Part shown: positions 1 through 8,193 of the stretch, piece after piece
Layout: the number at the start of each line of letters is the position of its first letter
Position numbering within the stretch: position 1 is the stretch's first letter
From: Clostridiales bacterium
Lineage (GTDB): Bacteria > Bacillota > Clostridia > Oscillospirales > Oscillospiraceae
Length of the DNA stretch: 64,000 nucleotides
Reading direction: 5' to 3'
Assembly (NCBI GenBank): GCA_004555205.1
Contig: SFIY01000012.1
Span: 1 to 64,000, forward strand
Notes under the pieces: generated by a model
Database searches by the model: none
Seen by the model: only the letters and a program-made list of their open reading frames with translations
What the model was told of the DNA's origin: nothing
Program-made: the position numbers and the translations under genes

Positions 1-1
1 C

Positions 2-274
2 TATCGCGTGAAGTTCGGCATTCCCGCTACGAACCTCGCTACGAAGGGCGACTCGATTACCTTCTCCACGCCCACCATCGAAGGCACGATCATGCGCAGA
101 AATAAGGAAGATGCCTTCGGCAAGCATCCTTGGAAGGCGGAAGTCACGGAGGGTGCAGAGGGCGTCGATCAGGAAGTGATCGACGGCTGGTACGAAGAGG
201 TTTATGAGCCTGTTGCCACTCTCAATCTCACTCCGACACCGATCGATCTTCCCGGCGGCAGCGAGATCAGATAA
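2..274 (+). CDS. Major tail protein, C-terminal part (gene starts before the window)
   Basis: Ninety residues remain of an open frame entering from the left edge. The partial protein is acidic and beta-rich, ends in LPGGSEIR, and stops 15 bases before the tail assembly chaperone gene. In siphophages the gene directly upstream of the chaperone pair is the major tail (tube) protein, which polymerises around the tape measure. The call rests mainly on this position, because too little is visible to show a family signature. An alternative would be another small neck or tail protein. Confidence 0.6.
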   Translation, partial: YRVKFGIPATNLATKGDSITFSTPTIEGTIMRRNKEDAFGKHPWKAEVTEGAEGVDQEVIDGWYEEVYEPVATLNLTPTPIDLPGGSEIR

Positions 275-289
275 CAAGGAGGGATTGAG

Positions 290-673
290 ATGGCTGACGA
301 ACGCAGCGCAATGATCAAGATCGGCGGCACCGCCTACGAGCTGGTGCTGACGACCAAGGCAACAAAGGAAATCGCAGGTCGTTACGGCGGCCTCGAAAAC
401 CTTGGCGACAAGCTCATGAAGAATGAGAATTTCGAGATGGCCATTGAAGAAATCGTATGGCTCATTACGCTTCTGGCAAACCAGAACATTCTCATCCACA
501 ATCTCAAACACAAGGATGATCCGAAGGATCTGCTCACCGCAGACGAAGTCGAGCTGCTGACCGTTCCGTCCGACCTTGCAGAGTACAAATCCGCGATCAC
601 GGAAGCTCTGTACAAAGGCACCAAGCGGAACATCGAAAGCGAGGCTGACCCAAAAAACGCGGAAGTCGGGTAA
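290..673 (+). CDS. Tail assembly chaperone, short (G-like) product
   Basis: 127 residues starting MADERSAMIKIGG, with an AAGGAGG site 9 bases before the ATG. It lies between the major tail protein and the tape measure gene, the fixed position of the lambda G / G-T chaperone pair that coats the tape measure during tail assembly. The N-terminal strand-rich part followed by helices fits that family. The last codons contain an A-AAA-AAC heptamer in the correct phase for a -1 ribosomal slip, and an open frame of 67 codons continues in the -1 frame, so this is the unshifted product. Confidence 0.8.
   Translation: MADERSAMIKIGGTAYELVLTTKATKEIAGRYGGLENLGDKLMKNENFEMAIEEIVWLITLLANQNILIHNLKHKDDPKDLLTADEVELLTVPSDLAEYKSAITEALYKGTKRNIESEADPKNAEVG
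652..658 (+). promoter_or_regulatory. Programmed -1 ribosomal frameshift site (A AAA AAC)
   Basis: The heptamer AAAAAAC is read in the zero frame as ccA AAA AAC, the X XXY YYZ arrangement needed for tandem slippage. It comes five codons before the zero-frame stop and joins exactly the frame that encodes the T-like extension. I did not identify a clear downstream stimulatory pseudoknot. Confidence 0.8.
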
Positions 674-861
674 CAGACGAAGAACTGTTTACCCGACTGT
701 TATATTACGGCATCGCCCAGCTTCACCTTTCGCAGGATGAGGTCTGGACGATGCCGTTTGGTTTGCTCCTCGATTTATGGGAATGCCATAAGCAGTACAA
801 CGGCTTGGCTACCCCGAAGCGGGAGCACTATATCGATGACATCATCCCGGACGGAATCTAA
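658..861 (+). CDS. Tail assembly chaperone, frameshift (T-like) extension
   Basis: This open frame has no start codon or ribosome binding site of its own. It continues the chaperone reading frame after a -1 slip at 652-658. The encoded 67 residues include DEELFTRLLYYGIAQLHLS and end DDIIPDGI, 18 bases before the tape measure start. A fused G-T product would be 190 residues. In lambda-like tails the T part binds the tail tube while the G part binds the tape measure. The arrangement is seen directly in the sequence; that the slip happens is inferred from the family. Confidence 0.8.
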   Translation, partial: RGSRVTDEELFTRLLYYGIAQLHLSQDEVWTMPFGLLLDLWECHKQYNGLATPKREHYIDDIIPDGI

Positions 862-879
862 TGGAAGGAGGCGATATCC

Positions 880-3420
880 GTGGCAGATAATTTCGGTCTG
901 AAGATCGGTCTTGAGGGCGAAAAAGAGTTCAAGAAGGCCTTGGCGGATATCAACTCTTCCTTCAAGGTGCTGGGATCGGAGATGAAACTCGTCTCCTCCC
1001 AGTTCGATAAAAACGATAACTCCGTGCAGGCGCTGACTGCTCGGAACGAAGTCCTGAATAAGGAAATCGACGCACAAAAACAGAAGATCGAAACGCTGCG
1101 TGCTGCCTTGCAGAATGCGGCGGAATCCTTCGGCGAGAACGATAAGCGCACTCAGAACTGGCAGATTCAGCTCAACAATGCAGAAGCCGCGCTCAACGGC
1201 ATGGAGCGAGAGCTCGACGATAACAACAAAGCCCTTGCTGATGCAGAAAGCGGATTCGACGGTGCCGGTAAAGAAGCAGACGACTTCGGAAAGGAAGTTG
1301 AGGATGCCGGTAAGCAGAGCGATGATGCCGGAAGCAAGATGTCGAAGCTCGGCGATGTTGCGAAAAAAGTCGGCAAAGCTATGGCAGCGGCGATGGCGGC
1401 GATCGGAGCGGCGGCCATTGCTGCTGGCAAGCAGATTTGGGACATGGCAAATCAGACGGCAGAAGCCGGTGATGCCATCGACAAGACTTCCCAGAAGATC
1501 GGTATCAGCGCGGAGTCCTATCAGGAATGGGATTACGTGTTCCAGCGTTGCGGTGCTGATGTGAACGGCTTGCAGACCGGCATGAAAAAGCTGTCAGGTG
1601 TCATCACCGATGCCGCCAGCGGATCAGCATCGGCGGCGGACAAGCTCGCTGCTGTCGGCCTTTCCATTGAAGACCTCAACGGCAAGAGTCAGGATGAGCA
1701 GCTGTCCATCGTGATCGCCGCCCTGCAGAATATGGAGTCAGGCGCAGAACGAACGGCAGCAGCAAATGACCTGCTCGGAAAATCTGCTGTGGATATGGCC
1801 GCCGTGCTCAACATGTCTGCAGAGGAAACGCAGGCGCTCGTGGACGAAGCCCATGACTACGGCATGATCATGAGCAATGAAGCGGTCGCCGCTTCTGCTG
1901 CTTTCGAGGACAGTCTCACGAAGCTGCAAGGAACGGTCGGCGGCCTCAAGAACCGCATGGTCGGAGAACTGTTGCCCGGAATCACAATGATCATGGACGG
2001 TTTGACCGACCTCGTTGCTGGTAATGAGCAGGCCGGTGAAGAACTCAAGGCAGGCGTGGAGAGCGTGATCGGCTCCATTTCGGAAATGATCCCGCAGGTG
2101 ATCGAACTGCTGTCGCTGATCATTGCAGCGGTGCTGGAAAGTGCGCCGCAGATCATTCAGGCGCTGGCACAGGGCATCCTGACAGCGATTCCCGCTCTCA
2201 TCCCTGTGGTGCTGGAGGTAATCACGCAGCTGGTGGCCACGCTCGTAGAGCTGTTGCCTCAGATCATTGAAGCCGGTATGCAGATCATCGCCTCGCTCAT
2301 CATGGGCATCGCGGAGGCGCTGCCGACGTTGATTCCTCAGATCGTTGAGGTCGTCGTGCAGATGGTGCAGACCCTCATCGACAATCTGCCTCTGATCCTC
2401 GACGCAGCGCTGCAGCTGATCGAAGGACTGGCACAGGGCATTTTGGACGCAATCCCGGTGCTGATTGAGGCACTGCCGGAAGTGATTATGGGGATCGTGA
2501 ATTTCCTTTTGGATTCAATCCCGGAGATCATCGACACCGGCATTATACTGCTGACATCACTCATTGACGCCCTGCCGACGATTATTCAAACGATCGTTGC
2601 GGCAATCCCGCAGATCATCAACGGCATCATCAATGCTGTGCTGGGCGCAATTCCCCAGATCATTCAAGCAGGTATTCAGTTGCTGATTTCCCTGATTCAG
2701 GCGCTGCCGCAGATCATCACGACAATCGTGGCAGCAATCCCGGAGATCATTTCGGGTATTGTGAATGCCGTGATTAACAACATCCCGCTCATCGTGCAGG
2801 CAGGTATCGACCTGCTCACGTCGCTGATTCAGAATCTGCCGACCATCATAGTCGAGATCGTAAAGGCGATCCCGCAGATCATCACCGGTATAGTGAACGC
2901 GCTCATGAACGGTATTTCTTCCATCGTGGAGGTAGGTGCCAATCTGGTGCGTGGATTGTGGCAAGGCATTCAGCAGCTCGCAAGCTGGTTGTGGGACAAG
3001 GTCTCCGGCTGGATCAGCAGTATTTGGAACGGCATTCTGGACTTCTTCGGAATCGCCTCGCCTTCAAAGGAAATGGCTTGGGTTGGCCAGATGATGGTCA
3101 AGGGCTTGTCCGGATCCATTGAGGATAACGGCGACGAAGCCGTGAAAGCGGCGGAAGCCATGAGTGAAGACATCGATGGTGTCATGCAGGATCTGGCGAA
3201 GGACATGAGCACAGCGCTTCCGACAAATTTCGACATTGACGGCAGCATCGGCAGCGCGAAAGCATCTGCTGCAGGCGGAATCCTCGCCAGCGGCATGCAG
3301 CTCGTCCTGAACATTACGAACTTCAACAACTACTCGAGCGAGGATATCGAGCAGCTGACCAATGAGATCATGGTCACTGCCGGTCAATTCGCAAAGCGGA
3401 AAGGAGTGGTATTCGCATGA
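880..3420 (+). CDS. Phage tail tape measure protein
   Basis: 846 residues with a GTG start 8 bases after AAGGAGG. Residues about 10-130 are a long charged coiled coil. An Ala-rich hydrophobic stretch lies at about 165-185. Residues about 390-685 are a run of roughly 30-residue hydrophobic units that repeatedly begin with IPxII or LPxII. The C-terminus carries the ASPSKEM motif common in tape measures of Gram-positive phages. The protein sets tail length and is thought to enter the host envelope during DNA injection. It follows the chaperone pair and overlaps the next gene by 4 bases. Confidence 0.93.
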   Translation: MADNFGLKIGLEGEKEFKKALADINSSFKVLGSEMKLVSSQFDKNDNSVQALTARNEVLNKEIDAQKQKIETLRAALQNAAESFGENDKRTQNWQIQLNNAEAALNGMERELDDNNKALADAESGFDGAGKEADDFGKEVEDAGKQSDDAGSKMSKLGDVAKKVGKAMAAAMAAIGAAAIAAGKQIWDMANQTAEAGDAIDKTSQKIGISAESYQEWDYVFQRCGADVNGLQTGMKKLSGVITDAASGSASAADKLAAVGLSIEDLNGKSQDEQLSIVIAALQNMESGAERTAAANDLLGKSAVDMAAVLNMSAEETQALVDEAHDYGMIMSNEAVAASAAFEDSLTKLQGTVGGLKNRMVGELLPGITMIMDGLTDLVAGNEQAGEELKAGVESVIGSISEMIPQVIELLSLIIAAVLESAPQIIQALAQGILTAIPALIPVVLEVITQLVATLVELLPQIIEAGMQIIASLIMGIAEALPTLIPQIVEVVVQMVQTLIDNLPLILDAALQLIEGLAQGILDAIPVLIEALPEVIMGIVNFLLDSIPEIIDTGIILLTSLIDALPTIIQTIVAAIPQIINGIINAVLGAIPQIIQAGIQLLISLIQALPQIITTIVAAIPEIISGIVNAVINNIPLIVQAGIDLLTSLIQNLPTIIVEIVKAIPQIITGIVNALMNGISSIVEVGANLVRGLWQGIQQLASWLWDKVSGWISSIWNGILDFFGIASPSKEMAWVGQMMVKGLSGSIEDNGDEAVKAAEAMSEDIDGVMQDLAKDMSTALPTNFDIDGSIGSAKASAAGGILASGMQLVLNITNFNNYSSEDIEQLTNEIMVTAGQFAKRKGVVFA

Positions 3421-4154
3421 ACGCTTTCACGTATAACGGCACCTCGTCCTACAATTTAGGACTGAGAATCGAGAGCAAGAACGTGTTTTCCACTCCGCAG
3501 TATGATACGACTTTTCAGTCGATCCCCGGCAGGGATGGCGAACTCATCATTCCGAATGGTCGCTTTCCAAATGTACAGGTGACCTATTCGGTGTTCCTCC
3601 CGGCAAAGACGCAAGCGGAGCTCGCACAAAAGCTTACAGCGGTCAAGGCATGGTTGTTCACGGAACCGGACAGGTATCATAGACTGACCGACACCTACGA
3701 AACCGGATGCTTCCGGAATGCTGTCATCAACACGAATCTCAATATAGAGGATCAGCTGAACAAGATCGGTGTGTTCACGGTCAGCTTCTCCTGTCAACCG
3801 TTCAAGTACCTCTCAAGCGGCCAGACCGCAGTCACCTTTACGAACGGAGGCGGAACCGCGCAGCTCAAAAACCCGACTCCGTTCACCAGTAAGCCGCTGA
3901 TCCGTATCAACGGCAGTGGTGACGGAACCCTGACAGTAGCAAACAGCGGAGGCGTGACGCGCCTGCAGATCGAAGGCATCAATTCTTACCTGTACTGCGA
4001 TTCCGAGCAGATGAACTTCTATAAAGGCGCGGCATCCATGAATGAGGCCGTAACAGCAGATCGCTTTCCCGTACTCACGGCTGGGCTAAACACGTTCGTC
4101 TTCTCTGGCGGGATCACGTCCATTGCCGTAACACCGAGGTGGGTGACGCTATGA
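3417..4154 (+). CDS. Distal tail protein (Dit)
   Basis: 245 residues beginning MNAFTYNGTSSYNLGLRIES, followed by a PGRDGEL motif, typical of the siphovirus distal tail family that forms the hub ring between tail tube and baseplate. The N-terminal half matches the conserved Dit core and the C-terminal half is beta-rich. It overlaps the tape measure gene through ATGA and the next gene through another ATGA, which points to translational coupling. Confidence 0.88.
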   Translation: MNAFTYNGTSSYNLGLRIESKNVFSTPQYDTTFQSIPGRDGELIIPNGRFPNVQVTYSVFLPAKTQAELAQKLTAVKAWLFTEPDRYHRLTDTYETGCFRNAVINTNLNIEDQLNKIGVFTVSFSCQPFKYLSSGQTAVTFTNGGGTAQLKNPTPFTSKPLIRINGSGDGTLTVANSGGVTRLQIEGINSYLYCDSEQMNFYKGAASMNEAVTADRFPVLTAGLNTFVFSGGITSIAVTPRWVTL

Positions 4155-5980
4155 TCCCAGTACTTTACAAGGCAGACGCGGTCACGTTTTCCACCTTCGG
4201 TCTCGGCGTGCTGTCCGACTGCATCTCATGTGAGGTTACGGAAGAGCGAAACGGCGCGTTCGAGCTCGTTATGAAATACCCGATCACCGGACAGAACTAC
4301 GAGCTTATAAGAAGAGAGCGCTTGGTCAAAGCAAAGCCGAATGACACAGCAAACGATCAGGTCTTCCGCATTTACAGGATCACCACACCGCTCAACGGTA
4401 TTGTGACGATCTATGCGCAGCACCTGTCCTATGACCTATCGAACATCGCCGCGCTCTGCTGGTCAGATGAAAACATCTCGCCGACACTCGCAATGAACCG
4501 ACTATTCAGCGAGACAGCTACGCCGCATCACTTCACCTGCCGAACAGACTACTCGGCAGCAAAAGCGTTTTCGATTACGAAACCGCAGAGCGTGCGTGCA
4601 TGCCTCGGCGGAGTGGCGGGATCCTTCCTCGATCTCTGGGGCGGCGAATATGAGTGGGACAACTGGCTCGTCTACCAGCACCAGAGGCGTGGGCAGAATA
4701 CCGGTGTCGTAATCGAATACGGGAAAAATCTCACGAATCTGGAGCATGACGGTGATAACACCGACGTGTACACGGACATTCTGCCGTATGCCGTGCAGAC
4801 GGACGAAGGCGGAACCGAGACCGTAATCACGTTGCCGGAAGTGCTGATCCCGATCACCAACTCGGAGCTGGTGCAGCGGAAGACGATCATCAAGGACTTT
4901 TCGGACGCCTTCGATTTTGGAGCAGCGATCACACCGGACGCCCTGCGAGCGAAAGCAAACTCGTATCTTTCCTCCAATCCGATGGGAGTGACGGCACCGA
5001 CGCTGACCGTGGCTTTTGAGCCGCTGTGGAAACAGCCGGAATACGCTGCCGTGCTGGAGCGGGTTTCCCTCTGTGACACGGTAACGATTCGACATTCCGT
5101 TCTCGGGATCACAGCGAAGGCGAAGGTCATCAAGACGGTCTACGATACTCTCTCGGAGAAATACGTATCGATTACGCTGGGCAGCACGAAGGCGAACCTG
5201 ATCAATACGGTGTCGCAGGCTGAAGCTGCAGCACAGGCGGTCTCGGCAAAGGTAGATCGTTTCCCGGCGCTGATGACGGCTGCGATCCAGAATGCCACCA
5301 ACCTGATCACCGGCCAGTCAGGCGGATATGTGGTCATCAACACAAACGAAGCGACTGGCGAACCTTATGAATTGCTGGTGATGGACGCCCCGTCCATGGC
5401 GGAAGCGGTCAATGTCTGGCGATGGAACGTGGGCGGTCTTGGTTTTTCCCATAACGGCTACAACGGCCCATATGAGACGGCTATTACATCGGACGGCCAG
5501 ATCGTTGCCGACTTCATTACTTCCGGAACGCTGGTGGCCAACATCATCAAAGCCGGTGTACTCTCCTCGCAGGACGGCTCGTCCTATTGGGATTTGGAAA
5601 CCGGCGAAGTGGTGCTCCGCGCCTATGCCACTACGGAACAGATCGTCGAGACGAATGACAGGATCGACGAAATAGAGGAACAGAAGATGTACCGGCTGGT
5701 GATCACATCCAGCAACGGGAACATCTTTAAGAATAACAATATCCGCACGACCCTTTCAGCAATCGTGTTTTCGTGGGATGAGAACGTAACAAATGAGCTC
5801 GATCCCAATCAATTCATCTGGACGCGGGTTTCGGCGGACGATGTATCAGACCGCACGTGGAACCAAGCGCACGCCGGAGGCACGAAAACCATTGAGATCA
5901 CCAGAGACGATGTGGATGTGCGTGCGACATTCTTCTGCGACCTGATTGATCCGGTCACAAGAAACAGCCTGTTAGGCTAA
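4151..5980 (+). CDS. Tail-associated hub protein (Tal / prophage endopeptidase tail family)
   Basis: 609 residues. I chose the ATG at 4151, within the ATGA overlap with Dit, over a GTG four codons upstream because GAGGTG is correctly spaced from it. The N-terminus (VLYKADAVTFSTFGLGVLSD) belongs to the phage minor structural protein family that forms the gp27-like hub below Dit. Later parts are less conserved. The last 95 or so residues contain SNGNIFKNN, an Ig-like module that appears again twice in the next gene. It probably contacts or cuts the cell wall, but no catalytic motif was identified. Confidence 0.85.
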   Translation: MIPVLYKADAVTFSTFGLGVLSDCISCEVTEERNGAFELVMKYPITGQNYELIRRERLVKAKPNDTANDQVFRIYRITTPLNGIVTIYAQHLSYDLSNIAALCWSDENISPTLAMNRLFSETATPHHFTCRTDYSAAKAFSITKPQSVRACLGGVAGSFLDLWGGEYEWDNWLVYQHQRRGQNTGVVIEYGKNLTNLEHDGDNTDVYTDILPYAVQTDEGGTETVITLPEVLIPITNSELVQRKTIIKDFSDAFDFGAAITPDALRAKANSYLSSNPMGVTAPTLTVAFEPLWKQPEYAAVLERVSLCDTVTIRHSVLGITAKAKVIKTVYDTLSEKYVSITLGSTKANLINTVSQAEAAAQAVSAKVDRFPALMTAAIQNATNLITGQSGGYVVINTNEATGEPYELLVMDAPSMAEAVNVWRWNVGGLGFSHNGYNGPYETAITSDGQIVADFITSGTLVANIIKAGVLSSQDGSSYWDLETGEVVLRAYATTEQIVETNDRIDEIEEQKMYRLVITSSNGNIFKNNNIRTTLSAIVFSWDENVTNELDPNQFIWTRVSADDVSDRTWNQAHAGGTKTIEITRDDVDVRATFFCDLIDPVTRNSLLG

Positions 5981-5996
5981 GAAGGAGGAAACCCAA

Positions 5997-7076
5997 ATGA
6001 GCAGAGCTCAAGGCCAATTTACAATCATTGACTACAATGACGCGCTGACGCTGACCGGCTACATCGGCTGCAATCACCCGAAGACGCAGATGTTTAACCC
6101 GGACAACAACAGCTACACACCGAACTGGGCATCGACCAATCTTGTGCTGACGCCCAGCCTCTATATCATCGGCACCACCACAGATCAGATCACGTCCGAA
6201 AACGTGACGATGGTCAAGTGGTATCAGGGCACGTCCACTACGGCGATTGCCTCGGGCGGCAACTATACGCTCAGCGGTACGAAGAGTCACATCCTGACCG
6301 TCAAGGCAAACATCATGGCAGGATTGCCCGGTGTGGACTTCAAGTGCGAGATTACCTACAGAGACCCCAGCACCGGTCTCACGCTGGTGCATCCGCTCAC
6401 GATCTCATTTTCCCGCGTCGTAAATGGCAGCGGCATTGTGGATCTTATGGTAATGACGCCCAACGGCAACGTGTTCAAGAACAGCGAGGTCACATCTTTG
6501 ACTGCGAAGGCAGAGCTGTGGCGCGGCTCGACAGTGGACACCACGAACGTCACCTATAAATGGGCGATCATGGATGCGTCTGTCACGTCCAGCTCGTCCA
6601 CAGGCTACGATGCAGACTTCGGAACCGGCTGGAGGAAACTCAGCAATACCACGAACATGTACTCCGGCTGCACAACGGCAACGCTGACGATTTACGCAGC
6701 GGCGGTCGATAGCTACGCCGTCATTCGCTGCTGTGCGAAGGACACGGATTCCGCGTCCCCGACATACAACAGTAAGTTCTATGACGTCTGCACATTCATC
6801 GATAACTCCGACCCGCTGCAGGTCATCGTCTCCTCCACGGGCGGCGATGTGTTCAAGAACGGCGTCGGCAGCACGGTTCTGACGGCGGTCTGCTATCAGG
6901 CTGGCGCAGAAGTCGACGCAGCTGGCACCGGCACCTACACGTGGACAAAGTACGATAAGGACGGCAATGTGGATACTGCGTGGGGCACGAACGGAAGCAA
7001 AACCGGCAAGACGCTATCCGTCGGTACAGCGGATGTAGATACTAAGGCAACCTTCATGGTGCTGGTCGTCCTCTAA
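5997..7076 (+). CDS. Baseplate/fibre protein with Ig-like repeats
   Basis: 359 residues, with AAGGAGG before the ATG. Two beta-sandwich modules start with NGNVFKNS near residue 155 and GGDVFKNG near residue 281. Both resemble the module ending the upstream Tal protein, each being about 100 residues with a conserved Y-x-W pair. Ig-like domains of this kind decorate phage tails and bind carbohydrates weakly. The 16-base gap to Tal and the shared modules suggest that the two genes were once one or exchange domains. No enzymatic motif is visible. Confidence 0.6.
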   Translation: MSRAQGQFTIIDYNDALTLTGYIGCNHPKTQMFNPDNNSYTPNWASTNLVLTPSLYIIGTTTDQITSENVTMVKWYQGTSTTAIASGGNYTLSGTKSHILTVKANIMAGLPGVDFKCEITYRDPSTGLTLVHPLTISFSRVVNGSGIVDLMVMTPNGNVFKNSEVTSLTAKAELWRGSTVDTTNVTYKWAIMDASVTSSSSTGYDADFGTGWRKLSNTTNMYSGCTTATLTIYAAAVDSYAVIRCCAKDTDSASPTYNSKFYDVCTFIDNSDPLQVIVSSTGGDVFKNGVGSTVLTAVCYQAGAEVDAAGTGTYTWTKYDKDGNVDTAWGTNGSKTGKTLSVGTADVDTKATFMVLVVL

Positions 7077-7089
7077 CGGAGGTGATCCC

Positions 7090-8178
7090 ATGCGGGCAAT
7101 CGGACAGATTACGATCACCAATATCTGCGATGTCGTTGCTTCCGATACGCCACCGGAGAATCCGTACATCGGGCAGCTATGGGTAGATACATCGGTGAAC
7201 CCTCCGGAAACAAAGGTGTGGAACGGCGACTCGTGGGAAGTACAGAATGATCTGGAAACTATCCGCGTCGTCATTTCCACCCTTACAACGAAGACGGCAG
7301 AGCTGCAAAGCACGATTGACGGCTTGAACAGCTACGTCGGCAGCATGACGCAGACGATCGAGACAATCACGGACGGCCTCGGAAATGAGCAGCAGACCGT
7401 ACTGGAAATGCAGGCGCAGATGTCTCAGTTGCAGCAGACGATTGATGGCCTGACTGTACAGGTGACGAACCAGTACGCTGGCGGCCTGAACTTCATTCAG
7501 AACTCGGCTGGTCTCAACGGCGTCTCCGACGACTGGGTGAAGACCGGAACGGTCACGGTGGACAGTTCAACCGATACGCAGAACAACACGACTTCTGATT
7601 CCTGCTTCGTGCTGGGAACAAATTCCACGCTAAAGCAAACGATCACAGGGCTGGTAACCGGCGTGCCGTATGCTTTTTCCCTTCGTGCAAAGAAGACCAA
7701 GGCAAGCTATACGAGCTACATCCGCGTGGAGTACAACGGCAATAAGTATGTCGATTTCTTCAACCAGACGACTACATTCGGCTGGAAGGATTTCAGCCTC
7801 GTCATTGATGACATCACTGACAGCACCATCGTCCTATACATCTACAACCGGTATGCGTCGCTGTATGTGTCGGACATCATGATGGTCGAAGGCTCGACCG
7901 TCCACAACTGGACGCCCGCTCCGAACGAGATCTACACGAACGAAGTGAAAATCGACAAGCGCGGCATCGCCGTTTCCAATGCGGCATCCTCCCAGCGGAC
8001 GGTGATCACGAACACGGAGTTTGCCGGTTACTATAACGATGAGGTCATCTTCACGTTGAATAAGGACGAAACGCAGACGAAAAAGACCACCGTGGACGGC
8101 GAATTGACCGTTGGCAAAACCAAGTTCGTGCCGATGTCCACAGCATCGGACGGCTTGAACATCGTAATTCTTGACTAA
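7090..8178 (+). CDS. Baseplate/fibre protein with coiled coil and carbohydrate-binding-like domain
   Basis: 362 residues. Residues about 55-125 form a coiled coil of STIDGL/TIDGLT-type heptads, as in trimeric fibre stalks. Residues about 130-275 (NFIQNSAGLNGVSDDW through MMVEGSTVHNWTP) look like a jelly-roll of the carbohydrate-binding type found in tail fibres. The C-terminus is a short beta region ending LNIVILD. It lies in the tail operon with GGAGG before ATG. The likely role is host surface binding; no specific receptor can be named. Confidence 0.6.
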   Translation: MRAIGQITITNICDVVASDTPPENPYIGQLWVDTSVNPPETKVWNGDSWEVQNDLETIRVVISTLTTKTAELQSTIDGLNSYVGSMTQTIETITDGLGNEQQTVLEMQAQMSQLQQTIDGLTVQVTNQYAGGLNFIQNSAGLNGVSDDWVKTGTVTVDSSTDTQNNTTSDSCFVLGTNSTLKQTITGLVTGVPYAFSLRAKKTKASYTSYIRVEYNGNKYVDFFNQTTTFGWKDFSLVIDDITDSTIVLYIYNRYASLYVSDIMMVEGSTVHNWTPAPNEIYTNEVKIDKRGIAVSNAASSQRTVITNTEFAGYYNDEVIFTLNKDETQTKKTTVDGELTVGKTKFVPMSTASDGLNIVILD

Positions 8179-8193
8179 GGGAGGGATGGCAGC

